Source: Gnetum montanum
Lineage: Eukaryota > Streptophyta > Gnetopsida > Gnetales > Gnetaceae
Reading direction: 5' to 3'
DNA: 64,000 nucleotides
NCBI GenBank assembly: GCA_015680685.1
Contig: MNCI01038085.1
Location: 572,551-636,550, forward strand
The notes beneath the pieces are model-generated. The model ran no database searches and was not told the DNA's origin. It worked only from the letters and a program-made list of their open reading frames with translations. Below, piece by piece: positions 47,481-59,619 of the stretch. The translations under genes and the position numbers were made by a program. The number at the start of each line of letters is the position of its first letter. The first letter of the stretch is position 1.

Positions 47481-48950
47481 GACATATAGAGGATTGTCCC
47501 AAGAGATGTTGATAAAGAATATGAAACACCATGATGAACATGATACCAACACTATTCATCAATACCCTATTGAATGACACTTTGTTATGCTCAAGAGTGT
47601 TGAGGAAATGAAGTGTGATGGGGAATAGTTTATGAAGATAGGTCAATGGATGGAAAGGATAGTTGTGGGATGTAATGTGATGATGGCTTGTTGCCATAGC
47701 ATGATCTCTCATTGGTGTGCTTGTGATGAAGTCATCATGTGAAGGTGTCCTACCCTTTGGATTTCAACTTCTTTTCAGAGCACTTATGAGATGGTTGATC
47801 CAAGGTTGGATTAGTTGCAAAATGGAAACTATGCCATTTGACTTGGGTACTTAACTTGTCTCATTTTCTTTCTCTTCTTCCTTTTGTATTTCTTCTTATT
47901 TATTTATTTTTTCTTTTCTTTTTTGCCAGGCAAATTGTGTGCCATATTTGTTTAGAGGCAATTGCATTGCATCTATAGGATAGGTGTTTCCTCCGTAGGA
48001 TGAGTTGTGTTACATCCATTTGGAGCTTTAACCAACCCACAAAGGCTCCCCATGGGATGAATTGTGTCACATCCATCATGGGTTCAACAGTTGACTACAA
48101 GAAAGGTTACATGTGCATTAGGGAAACTTACAAGGGATGAGGAATATTGCAAGATCAAGATGTAGAAGTTAGGTTGGCTAAGGGGATATTAGCGATATGC
48201 ACTCTTAAGTAGCTAGGTGAGCTGAAGGGGACACATCAGAAGAATCTGGTGCCTTGCCATTGTGATGCAACACACTCTTGAATGATGTTGCCCAAGCTTC
48301 ATAGAGAAAAGAAGAGAAAAAATGTGACCATGTGAAATGAGAGCGAAGTCTTGCCTACTAGGGGTATTGCGAGGGTTGTAAGTACTACATCAATTGCATG
48401 CAATGTCCAAAGTAGGAAGGCTAGTGTAGGCATTAGTAGTGGTAGGTTGGAAAGCTCCAGCAACTACACCACAAGTGAGCACTCAAGTGGCTAGGAACAA
48501 TGGTGATGTAGGTGCTCAAAACTCCTCAACAAAGATAGGAGCCAAGAAACTCAACCATAGGACAAGGGGCCATGCTATCGAATGCTCCTATAGACTTAGG
48601 CAATGGTGAGTGCCAAAGAATAATAGTACTATGGCTAGGCCATAGTATTGCTAGGACTTTAGAGAGTGTTGTTAATGTTAAGAACTACAACTAAAATGAT
48701 TGGTGGTGATGAAGGTAGCTCCGAAAGGTTAGCAAGATTTAAAATGACATCTCTAGAAGATCAGCAAGATTCCAGGGATGAAAATGTTGCAAATTTCCTA
48801 GAGGATTTTTCCTTGATGATGTGAACTTCATTTTGAAACTGCAACCTCCCACCCCATCCTACCCAAGAAGTGTGGGCAAGTGATGAAGGCTTGAAAGTAT
48901 TCTCTCTTGCTTGTCCATAGAATCATGTATGTTGGACTGTAGGTGCTGAA
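47481..48950 (-). other. 3' untranslated region of element B
   Basis: No coding region is supported. A pyrimidine-rich run (47874-47925, plus strand) is a second polypurine stretch on the element strand. The remainder shows nothing I can name. Confidence 0.5.
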
Positions 48951-49330
48951 TCATGAACCTAGTTTTAGGTCTTTGTAGACCACCAATTGTGCTAGTTTAA
49001 GGTCCCAGTAGACCGTGATCCTAGTTTAGGGTTCAAACAGACCATGATGTGCTATTTTAAGGTTCCAAAAGATCACTTTTCTAATTTAATGTTGTAGCAT
49101 ATGGTGGTTGGCTAGTTTAAGGTCATAGTGGATCATGTTGTGGGTGCAAATTTAATGTCATAGCCCAAGGACATTCTATGCCAGTTTAACATCATAACGG
49201 ACAGTCTGTGCTAATTTAAAATCATAGCAGATGTTTTGTACCAGTGTAATGTCATAGTAGATGTTTTGTACTAGTGTAATGTCATAGCATATGTTCTATG
49301 CCATTTTAATGTCATAGTAGACATCTGCTT
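48950..49330 (-). repeat. 3' minisatellite of element B
   Basis: About ten units of 30-45 bp built on CTAGTTTAAGGTCCCAGTAG and GCCAGTTTAACATCATAG (plus strand), starting about 35 bp after the pol stop. Inverse complement of the element A motif AAACTAGCA. Confidence 0.75.
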
Positions 49331-49363
49331 ACCTTGCTTTTATTGTTAATGCGATATTGCATG

Positions 49364-52300
49364 TCAGGTGTAGTATGGATTCAAGTACAAGTGGTTAACA
49401 AGATTGGAAAACTCATTGCCATCTAGATTAGCAATTTCGAAGGTTCCTTTGTTGTACGCCCTAGTGACCAAGAAAGGCCCTCCTTAGTTAGCTGAGAATT
49501 TATCTGCGAGCTCACAAATGACCTTGAGGACTAGGTCCCCTTTCTTGATTAGGCATTGATGCTGATTCTAGTAATACTTTTGCCATTGCTTCTCTTGGTA
49601 CCACTCAATGAGATCAAGTGTTTGGATGCGCTCTTCCTCTATAGAGTCAAGGTTGATGGTTCTCAACTCATTATTTTGAACCTCATCCATGAAGCTTGAG
49701 AGGATCATGTGAAGTGATGGGACCTGCAATTCAAGAGGCAACACTACTTTAGATCCATACACAAGAATATATGGCATTTTACCTATTTTACTTCTACATG
49801 TCATGCAGTAGGCCCAAAGTGCATAAACTAATTATTCGTGCCATTGTCTCTTGCTATTGTTAAGCATCCTCTTTAGGAGGTCAACAACAACCTTGTTTGT
49901 AGCCTCCACTTGACCATTTTCTTGAGGGTAGTATGGTGACAAAAAGGAGTATTTAATGCTAAGGTTTTCATAGAAATATTTTGTTTCAACACTACTAAAT
50001 TGTGGTCCATTGTTTGTTACTATAGTCATGGGAAGATCAAATTAGGTCACTATGATGTCAAGAATGAATTTACAAACTTGTTGGGATGTTGTCTTCCTAA
50101 GTGAAATACCTTCCATCAACTTTGTGAAATACTTGGTTACTGTAATGATGAAGCTATGTCCTGCCAAAGTCATAGGCATTATAGGCCCTATGATGTCCAA
50201 CCCCCAATGTTGAAATGGCCATGTGATTTATGTAGTATGTAGTTCAGTAGGTGACACACACATTAGGTTCCCATGCGACTGACACACGTCACATGTTTTG
50301 AACTTGAAGATGCAATCACGATCCATGTAAAGCTAGTAGTAGCCTAGATGTCTAATTTTTGCTACCATTGCCTTAGGAGCTATATGACCCCCACATAGTC
50401 CTTCATGGACTTGGTCAATGATCTTTTGTGTTTCACTACCGCTAACATAAGTTAATAGTATCCCATCATAGGATCTACGACATAACGTACTATCACCTAT
50501 GAGGATGTACTACCATGATCATTTTTGCACTGTGTCCTTTTGGAAAAATATTAAATTTTGTGGGGGCTCCCCCTATTGGAGGTATGCCTCGATGTCATCA
50601 TACAATTCTTGGGCATGAGCTATGCTTATGGATGTGATGCTTGTTACATGGATTATAGGTTTAGTGCAATCCACTATTAAAGTGGGCAAAGTAGAGAACA
50701 TATTTGGTGATATGCCTAAGGCTAAAGTAGCTAGTGCGTTAGCTATGGCATTTTCATTGTGAGGGATATGTTGGATATATATGGTTGCAAATTGTTTCAG
50801 TAAGTGTTTCACCAAATCACGGTAAGGTTGTAGGTGTTATGCTTTAGAAGCGTAAACCTTTGTGACTTGGTTAATGACCAGCTATGAATCACCTCATATT
50901 ACTATATTTTGGATCCCTAACTCTTGAGCTACTAAAATGCCTCTAAGGAGACCTTTGTATTTTACCATGTTGTTTGTATAGAGAAACACGAAGTGATATG
51001 TGAAGGGTTGGATTTCTCAAGAGGGGAGTGTGATAATGGTAGTGGCACTACCACCCTGTGTGGTTGAAGCATTGTCAAAGTGTAAAATGGCCTCAAAATT
51101 TGTAGGTACTTGGCTTATATTACTAACATGCTCATTTGAGAATTCTAGATCCATCCTTGCCTAATTGTCTATGGGTGAAGCTATGACTTGCATGGATATT
51201 GATTGACCCTTTATGGATTTCTACGCTATGTAATGCAAGTCAAACTATGAGGTTATTACCTTCTATCTTGCTATTCTACTACTTTCATATATGTTTCTTG
51301 TAATAGCCCTGAGTACATTACTTTTGCAAATGACATTGACTAGACTGCAGAAAAGGTAGTGTCTCCATTTTCTAAGCACAAAGACTAAGGTGATATAGTT
51401 TTTCTCCACATCGTTATATTTTAACTCATGTGCTATTAGTGCATGACTTAAGTAGTAAATAGGAATCTCAGAACCATCGTCAGACTTTTGGCAAAGCAAA
51501 TAAGCAATGGATGTGTCTGAGGTTGCAAGGTAGATATAGAAAGGCTTATCTCTTTACGGAGGGTAGACTCTTGGATGTTGAACTAGCTTCTTTTTCAAAT
51601 TATCAAATGCCTCTTAGCATTGATCTGTACAGTTAAAGTTGACTCCTTTTTTGAGAAAATGTTGCATTAGTTGTAACTTATCAATCAACCTTGCGATAAA
51701 CCTATGAATGAATTGTATTCTACCTTGTAATCTACATAGCTCCTTAAGGTTTGCTGGTGGTGCCAAGTTGATGATAGCTTTGACCTTGTCGGGGTCTACG
51801 TGAATTCCTATTTCTGATAGCACAAAGCCTAACATGCAACTAGTGTTAATGCCAAAGAGACACTATTTGGGATGAAGGTGAAGGTCATGCCTATGGCAAC
51901 TTTTAAGGACACAATCTAAGTCATTTGTGTGGTGATGAGCCATTTTGGACTTGACTGGTATGTCATCAACGTAGTCATTGAGAAATTCTAGTAGATAGTC
52001 ACTAAAGATGTATGTCATTCCATTTTGATATGTTGCTCCATAATTCTTTAATCCAAAAGATATCATTCTATAACAAAATTTTCCCCATAGGGTCATGAAA
52101 GTAGTGGTAAGTTGGTGCTCTAGGTTGATGCAAATTTGTTTGTACCTTGAAAACCCATCCATAAAGGACAACAAGGCATGACCAGTCGTAGTATTAATAA
52201 GTTGGTCAATACTAGGTAATAGGAAATAATATTTAATGATTACCTTTTTTAAGTCTTTTAAGTCTATTCAAATGCATATAGCCTGAATTTTCTTGGGGAC

Positions 52301-52842
52301 AACTACGATGTTTGAAACCCATTTTGCATAGTCGACTACTTGGATGAAATCATCTTGGTAAAGTTTAGTGATTTCATCATGGATGGTCAATGCAATATTT
52401 GGCTTCATTTTATGATCCTTTTATTTAATTATTTTAACATATGGATCTAAAATAATGTTATTTTTTATTATACGTGGGTCCAAGTCTAGCATGTCCTCAT
52501 AAGTCCATGCGAACGCCTTGACATTGTTTCAAAGGAATCTAGAGATGTTTTGTTGGATTTGAGGCTCTACTAAAGAACTAAGCTTCAATGTTTTTGCCTC
52601 ACCTTTACATGTTGTTACAAGCACTTCTATGAGGGGATCCTCAATCACGTTACCTACTACTAAGTCTAGAGCTTGAACAAGATGTTCTCGCCAACCTAGT
52701 GACGTCTTTAGGGATGCTAGGCTGGTGTCATTAGGAGGTGGTTCAAAGTTGAAAAATGTTGTGTTTATGCATCTCATAAGCTTGCCATAAGGTCCAACAA
52801 AGGTTAAAGGTGAATCATGTGTGTTCATTTTCTCAAGAGATC
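49364..52842 (-). pseudogene. RT - RNase H - archaeal-type RNase H - integrase, element B
   Basis: RT starts near 52842 (LEKMNTHDSPLTFVGPYGKL), with LSFMDGFSRYKQI at about 52170 and polymerase site NDYVDDIPVKSK at about 51975. RNase H lies at about 51500-51260 (YYLSHALIAHELKYNDVEKN). The second RNase H is at about 51120-50570, ending NENAIANALATLAL. The integrase zinc finger is at about 50430-50280, the core start GLDIIGP at about 50190, and the second acidic site reads VTNNGPQFSS where VTDNG is expected. The third site is intact (YYPQENGQVEATN, about 49940). It ends LVNHLYLNPYYT, stop 49364-49366. Frameshifts and stops are frequent. Confidence 0.9.
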
Positions 52843-53194
52843 CTACAAGATAACTAGAAAAATTTCCAGTGGCACCTATTTTAATGAAGAAAAATGCATA
52901 AAATAAGGAAGGCAATGCTATATAAATTAACTATGTAGTATCAAAAATAATACATTTATATATGTTTTATTATTTTTTGTGCCCTTTGCTACAACCTTGA
53001 TTGGTCCCAAAATTACCAGTTTAAGGTCATAGCATATCGTAGATTATGCGTAAGGTGTAAATCTAAGTAAAGCTTGAAAGGCTTGAAGCATGGGGCCACA
53101 TTGAACATTCATTGGGCAAGCAAAAAAAATGTAAAAAAATTTCTAAGTGTGAAAAGCTAAAAAAGGTTAAAAATATTTCTAACTTTGGATGTTA

Positions 53195-53300
53195 CACTGC
53201 ATGGGACATGGGATGTTCCACGTTATGCATAGGACATAGGACATTCCATGTTAAGCATGGGACATGGAGGTTCTATGTTACACATGGGACACAGAGGTTT
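53195..53300 (+). repeat. Short tandem repeats upstream of the antisense gene, element B
   Basis: Units of about 27-30 bp built on CATGGGACATGGGATGTTCC and CATAGGACATAGGACATTCC, four copies, ending 35 bp before the TATA box. Confidence 0.65.
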
Positions 53301-53333
53301 GAGAAGAGTGATGTGTCAGTTGACCCTAGAGGG

Positions 53334-53341
53334 TATAAATA
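53334..53341 (+). promoter_or_regulatory. TATA box of the antisense gene, element B
   Basis: TATAAATA within AGGGTATAAATATGGG, 139 bp before the ATG at 53473. Equivalent to the TATA box at 23821-23832 of element A. Confidence 0.55.
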
Positions 53342-54119
53342 TGGGTTTAACCATGGTAAAACTATCATTTTCACTATTAGAGCCATCAGTCTTTTGAGCG
53401 TAGCATGGAAAAAGGAGAGTGTATCACCCACAGAGCATGAGAGTAGAAGAGCTAGATCTTGATAGTGAGAAAATGGCATGTAGAAGGGAGTGTAGACACC
53501 TTGGCCTTGCCAACATTGACAAGGGCAAGGGCATCTTATGATGTCTCGCTAGGGCACACATTGAAGAGCATCAAGAGGCACCATCTACCAAGTATGTTGT
53601 CACACCCCCCTTTTTTTCTTTCCACATTTGTGGTTTTAGGTCTTGGGGTTTAGGAAGGGCAGCCTACCATGGGTAGGGACTGCCATTTCCACTACCATCA
53701 CCATGGCCATTGTGTGGCAGGTGTTACCATCACTGCCCCTTCCATAGCTAGAAGGGAGTGCACATCATGAGTCATGTCTATTTCTATTTTTGTTTTTTTT
53801 AGGGTTTGATGGTGTCCTGCATCATAGTGCTGGGAAAGGGTTTCATCATGGGCTTTTAGGTGTTAAGTGTCATGGGATGGGGCAAGTTTTTCATTGTGTC
53901 CTATGTGCTGGGATGGGGTAGGGGTTTTAAACATATGACTTAGTGTAGTGTATTGTAAGGGGGTTTTGCGTGCTACATGTACCATGCCGTGTAACAAGGG
54001 TTTTTTGTGCATCCCACATGGTGGGATGGGTTGTCAAGCTCTGGGGTATCCCTGAGAGCATGAACCAAATGTTAGAAAAATATTTTGGATTGCTACATTC
54101 TACACTTGGAAATTTTCAC

Positions 54120-54425
54120 ACGTTTCAGTGTTGTCATGCTCCATGGAAGCGTGACCAACATTTGGAAATTTTGCACATTCTGGCATTGTCATGCTCCCTG
54201 GGAGTGTGACTAAGAGTTAGGGAAATTTTTTCAAATTTTGGCTAGTCATTTATATTTGTCACACTCCCTGGGAGTGTAACAAACATTTGACAAATTTATA
54301 CAACTTTTTCTATTAGACTGTGCAGTTGTCATGCTCCTTGGGAGCATGACAAACACTTCAAAAAATTTTATGGAAAAAGTGTTATGCTCTGCAGGAGCGT
54401 AACCAACAATTAGAAAAATTTTCAA
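54120..54425 (+). repeat. Tandem repeats with hairpin core, element B antisense gene intron
   Basis: Five units of 52-72 bp, each containing a GTCATGCTCCCTGGGAGTGTGAC-like near-palindrome followed by AACATTTGGAAATTTT (starts 54129, 54185, 54256, 54328, 54380). They lie between exons 1 and 2. The equivalent intron of element A lacks them. Confidence 0.75.
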
Positions 54426-54521
54426 AATTTTTTGGTTATTGTTTCATGCATCATTTATATATTAACTTTTTTTATTGTCCTTTTTCCGATATTAACATTT
54501 TCATTTTTGTGACACTACAAG

Positions 54522-54968
54522 GTCTTGTTGAAACCTACCCTAGTGGTGATTAAGTTAGTAGGGATCTTGTGCTATATGAGTGATCCTATGCCTAGTGTCC
54601 CTACATTGCATGCATGCATAGGCCACTAGATAGTCTGGTTTTAGGAAGGTGCATAGACATTTTTGGAATTCTTACTTCACCACTTTAGTGTGATGATGTG
54701 GTCACACTTTTCCATCGAAGCAGTGGGTGTCTTGGTTGAAACATTATTACCCAAGGCAAACCAAGGTATTTTAAAATTCATATCAGAGAACTTGCTAATG
54801 GAGAAAGGGAAGGGAGCTTCTATTAGCATCCAAAAGGTTTTAGACCATTGTCTTGGGTTTGGAAGATGCTAGAGTTCAATTGTTATCATAAATACAACAT
54901 TGTGTTCATTACCCACTATGTAGGTATAGCCTTCCAGAACCCACCTAGAATACTTTATTATGCTAGAG
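54522..54968 (+). pseudogene. HAD/FCP1-like phosphatase exon of the antisense gene, element B
   Basis: Reads TLVVIKLVGILCYM, in register with LIVLDLEGVLCHV of A, then VPTLHACIGH, IVWF, EGA and TFLEFLLHHFSVMMWSH, in register with DFLKFLLNQFSLMVWSS, then LLPKANQGILKFI. The motif I Asp is Lys here, so this copy lost the nucleophile. At the end CTTCCAGAACCCACC matches CTTTCAGAACCCACA of A at DNA level. The borders are degenerate (ACAAG acceptor, GAG|CATGAG donor). Confidence 0.6.
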
Positions 54969-57900
54969 CATGAGCTCCATTGTGATGATGAAAATAATAT
55001 CATTCTTTTTTGCATGACTTGGAATGCTTATTGCCTTTTCTCTATCACCAAATTTTTTATTGATGAAGACAACCTTTACAACAGAGAAGGATCACTAGGC
55101 CTAGTCCAAATAGCCCTACAAGAGTTCTCATCCACTGAGAATATGCATGCTGGTGTCATAGGACAAATTGCGGTAGATATGAGAACTTACCTAAGTAAAT
55201 ACACTAAATCCTATGTGAAGTGCTATGATCTTGAGTGATTAGATGGTGAATGGGCATCTTGCTAGATACCCACTGTGGAAGATGCTTCAGTCCAATTATC
55301 ACCATTCCCCATACCATTTGTGCCAAGTGATTTGTATTACTTGTTTATTTTCATGCATCTTTGATTTTTAATTTTCCATCATATTGCTGATGCTATTTTT
55401 GTTTATTGTAGTAACAACCAAGTCCAAGGAGGTCATAGTGATTGTCTTAGGTTGTACTAAGGACAATCTTCTTTTCAAGTATGGTGAAGTTGATGGTTCA
55501 TAGTGCTAGTTATGCCACAAGGCCCCAACAAGGATCATCCAAAATGTTCAATAGGTTGGACTCATGGACCTCTTTTTGGCCATGAACCCAAGCATCCCCA
55601 TAGTAGAAATGATTGGCCTTATCAACTCTTTCATGGAGAGCACCAACTACTTTCGAACGTGAGTTCACAACATGCAGGTGATTTTTGAGATCACTGATGA
55701 TCTCTTTTCAGATCTCTTTGGTGTTTTCTCTAAAGGTTTACCTATGGGTGAAAATACTAACAAGGATATAAACCATAGAGGGGACATTGAAGAGTGGTTG
55801 GATACTGAGAAAGGCCACAAGGGAATTTTCATGAAGTAGGTGAAATTGTTGGTGGCCCAACCCTATCTTCTAGGCTCATGCATTCCCCAAGGTACTTTTC
55901 CAAGGAAAGGTTCTTGGGGTAGAGTAAGCTTGGATCATGAGGGATGTGATGGAGGAAGGGACATGATACAATTGGGCTAGATACCTTGCTAATAGCCTAC
56001 AAGCTAAAGTCATCAAGCTTCATGACAACCTCAAGGCATGCTCCCATATACATTTTTCCTTTTTTATAGAGTGCTTATGTAGGTTTGTGAAATTTTTGGT
56101 GGTTTGTGAAAATGGGATATGGATGATGCAAGATCACACCTAGATATCTGAGCCATGGATCTACCATCTATTCCACACAACATGGTCATAGGACCCCCTA
56201 AAGGCTATTAGCGAGTCCATTTCTATAACCACCATGGGTCAGGTGGGACCATTCTAACATATGCATGATAGTGCGGGAGAGGATCCTCCCATGAACACAT
56301 GAAATGTAGTGAGGGGCTTAACTCATTACTAAGATAGTGTGATCAAAGCTAAAAATTAAAAAGCCTCTCCTCGCGGAGGTGCCTATCCATGAAATTGAGA
56401 AAAGAGGCAAGAAGTTACATCTCAAAGTCAATGATGCATGGTCAGAATTTGTTGGTAAGTATACATTATTTAATATATTTTCTCTATATATTTATATACA
56501 TATATTTTTTTTAAGGAAATATTCTATCTCCATTTCATGCAACATAGATGAGGAGGAGGCCCCTACCACAGAAGAGGAGCCCTTAGCAGAGGATGTCCGT
56601 CAACTTGAGGGACACATGAAAAATGAAGACATTGCTGAAATCTTGAGGTAGCTTAAAGAGGAAGGGTTGTGATTTGTTTAAAGGTGTGCAGATGGGTGAT
56701 CGCCCTACTCTCACCCCTAAGGGTTTACTGGGTAGTAGCTTTGCACTGCCATTTACGTTATGCTCTTACTTTCCCTCTTCTCTCTCATCATCTTCTCTTC
56801 ACTTTTCTACTTTTTTCTTTCTTTCTCCTTTTTTTAGTGATGCTAACATGCTTTACATTATAGCGAGTGATGCTTCCACTAAAAATCCTAAGTCTACATC
56901 CACTTTCCACTCACAACTATGCATGGAGACCCCAGACAAATTTGCCTTCATACAAGGCATAGTGGATGCCATGATTGACTATTTAAAACAAATAGATCCT
57001 GAGATAGGTATGTTTACATCATCATCATTTTTTTGTCATCATTCATTATTTTTTTTTATTATTTTTTTACCTTTGTCTTACAACTAATGTTTCTCCTTTT
57101 TGATGTAATAGCCTCACAACTCAAATGGGACCCATGAAGGAAGATCAAAGTTTATGTTGTACCTAAGCTCCCTCCTGAGGTAGCGAAGGTACCTCATCAT
57201 ATATATGATGAGGTAAGAAAATAGGCACTACACTTGGCACGATCACTATGGGAGTGTAGCCATGTAAATGAAGACTTTTGGAAATGAGTATAGAAACTTA
57301 AAGAAGAGAAGGCAAGCTAGGAAGCTCAACTAGAGGACTTGTAGTTATGATACAACTTCTTGATGGCCCACAATAAATTAGATGGTAGCTAGCATATGGC
57401 TGTGATTGACTATGCCAAATATTGGTCAATTCTTAGGGGAAAAATAAGGCTACACACAAGGTTATTAAGTAGTGCTTGCAAATGGACCTCTTGGCTTAAA
57501 AATACCAAGACTAGAAGGACTACACTACCAAGGTGTATGAGTGGGGATAGATGCAAAAGAACCACAAGTATCAATATAAAATGGAATGCACAACCTACTA
57601 CAAGAAGTACAGAGGTGAGTTTGTGGAATGCCGAGGTCTCAACCTATTCCTTAACATAATTAGTGCAACACAAGCTTATAGTAGATTTGCAAAGCACTTG
57701 GTGGTCAATGAGTTTGCAAAGAGGGAAATTGATATTTCTTGTAGAGAGGTTACATTTGCTACATTTTCTCCAAGGCCACCTACATAAATGACCATGGAGA
57801 AGGATAAGACCCTAGTAGGCATTGACCTAGGAGAGGATGATTGGGCAAATATGACAGAGGAGGAAATCCTCCAATGCTTGGAGTCTAGCCTCAATAGGAT

Positions 57901-58344
57901 GCCCCCAGACATGGAGGCTGGCCCATCTCAGTTTGTTTAAATTTACTTTATTACTATCTATTTCATAATACTTTCACATGTTATCCTATTTACTAATTGG
58001 TTTGTCATTTTATCTCTATTTTGCGCAAGATGCAGGTGAATACGTAGGGCCTAGTGGAGTAGCAGATAAAGACAGAGGGGAAGAGCCTTAGTTTAAAACA
58101 TTGATACATTAGAATGTTTGAGATGTAGCCATATTGTTCAGTAATTTTGTATTTTTTGATGTGGATGTATCCCCAAACTATGTATTTCATTTACAGTTTA
58201 ATGAAAATCATGCTACTTATTTTTATCTCTGATTTAATCACTTTAACCTGTAACTTAGTTGATATATTTCTTTTTCATTTCATTTTCCTCTCTTCTCATT
58301 TAGGAGTTTTTGTTGATGTAATTAGGCCCCTTGTGAGCCCTATG

Positions 58345-58570
58345 TAATAGTTTAAGGCCATTTCAGGTTGTGGTTAGTTTAAGGCCATTTCGGGCAATTG
58401 CTAGTTTAAGGCCATTTTGGGAAATGGCTAGTTTAAGGTCATTTCAGGCCATTGCTAGTTTAAGGCCATTTCAGGCCTTGTCTAGTTTAAGGTCATTTTA
58501 GGCCCTATTGTAATTTAAGGTCATTTCAGGCATTGTTATAGTTTAAGGTCATTTTAGGCCCTATTGTGCT
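58345..58570 (+). repeat. Minisatellite after the antisense gene, element B
   Basis: Eight units of about 27-30 bp, consensus CTAGTTTAAGGCCATTTCAG, with flanking GGCCATTG-type ends. The core CTAGTTTAAGG is shared with the 3' minisatellite at 48950-49330. Confidence 0.85.
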
Positions 58571-58763
58571 TTTTTTTTTGTTTTTAATTTTTTGATTTTG
58601 TTTTATTTATTTATTTTTGGGTTTTTCTTAAAGAAAAAAAAGCATAACTAATGTAAGAAGCCAACATAACAAAAATTGTAACTATACAAACAAAAGAACT
58701 AAAGAGAAGTCAGAGGAACAAGTAAGTTAGTAACATGCCCTAATCACATAGATGTTTCCTAAC

Positions 58764-59600
58764 CTGATGTAGGCTAGATAATGCATAAAGCCTAGAATAC
58801 TCAAGATGATACTCTCTTAGGCCATCATCTATCGTCAAGAAAGGTAATTCTACCCATAGAGTTTCCTTGTGAAGATTATTTGTTTTGCTGGGTTCATCCT
58901 CCAAACAACATTGGTTTTCATTTCAACTATGTGGTATGTCTTCGGAGATTTCTATCTCCAACCCTTGCTCAGTGTCTACATTATTGATGGACTAAGAGGC
59001 TATGTTGTTCCCAAAGATCACCACTTCTCCACCCTCATAAGGTAAGTGGATCTCTTGGTGGATTTGTGATGAGACAACCCATAGTTGGGCTAACCAAGAC
59101 CTCCCTAAGATTAAATTGAATCCAAGAATCTCCTCAACCATGATGAACAATGTATTGGTGGGAAATTGCTCCCCTACCATGAAATTAATCATGACTATTC
59201 CCTTAAAAAACATGCATGCCCCATTAAAGGACTTTAAACAAGCCATTGTTGTTGGCCTAATTTGATCCACTAAGCCAAGCTTATCGACAACAGGGAATGG
59301 GATAACATTGGTTGCTACCCCATCATTGATGTGCAATCTATCAATTTTGTACTGACCCACATGAATTGTTATGAACATGGGTGCAGTAGTTACATAACCC
59401 TTCTCAAGGTCAGATTTGATGGCTTCATCATGAAAAGTCAAAAGTGTTGGCTTTAGTTCTTTGGGTGTAGGCGAGAGCATTAAGGCATGGATGGCATTTT
59501 CTTCTACTAGAATGTCTTCCTTAATAGGAATGAATACCAAAATGTAGACCATAGCTTCATGATGCATGGAAGAAGTCATAATTAGGTCATATAGAATCAA
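58764..59600 (-). pseudogene. Aspartic protease of element B
   Basis: An open stretch of 202 codons (59600-58992) with active-site region LHINDGVATNVIPF, the same NDG as in element A, then FNLILGRSWLAQL and HQEIHLPYEGGEVVIF. After one stop the frame continues to ETLWVELPF and ends at the presumed splice donor at 58764. It would cut gag-pol into mature proteins. Confidence 0.8.
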
Positions 59601-59619
59601 AGTTGTATTCTTTTATTTT

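Larger units (their letters stand above)
53473..57940 (+). pseudogene. Antisense multi-exon gene inside element B
   Basis: Homologue of the gene at 19540-23669. The ATG at 53473 is placed by alignment of the upstream sequence. Exon 2 (54522-54968) is the HAD-like exon. Exon 3 starts near 55045 with FFIDEDNLYNREGSLG, against FYLDDGR of A. A further exon from about 55410 carries LLFKYGEVDGS, VGLMDLFLAMNPSIPIVEM and VIFEITDDLFSDLF. The tail (57170-57940) has VPHHIYDEV, SLWECSHVNEDFWK, EWG, QKNHKYQYKME and ends MPPDMEAGPSQFV, stop 57938-57940. Stops and frameshifts are frequent. An acidic run (EEEAPTTEEEP, 56555) corresponds to the acidic part of A. Introns appear longer and more repeat-rich than in A. 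Confidence 0.65.
52843..58763 (-). other. Intron-like block between protease and RT, element B
   Basis: The donor reads CAG|GTTAGG at 58764/58763, and the acceptor TTTTTCTAGTTATCTTGTAG ends at 52843. Both sit where coding similarity to element A stops and resumes. An alternative acceptor TAAAATAG lies at 52876. The block is flanked inside by AGTTTAAGG-type words on both sides (53013 and 58345-58570). Confidence 0.5.
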
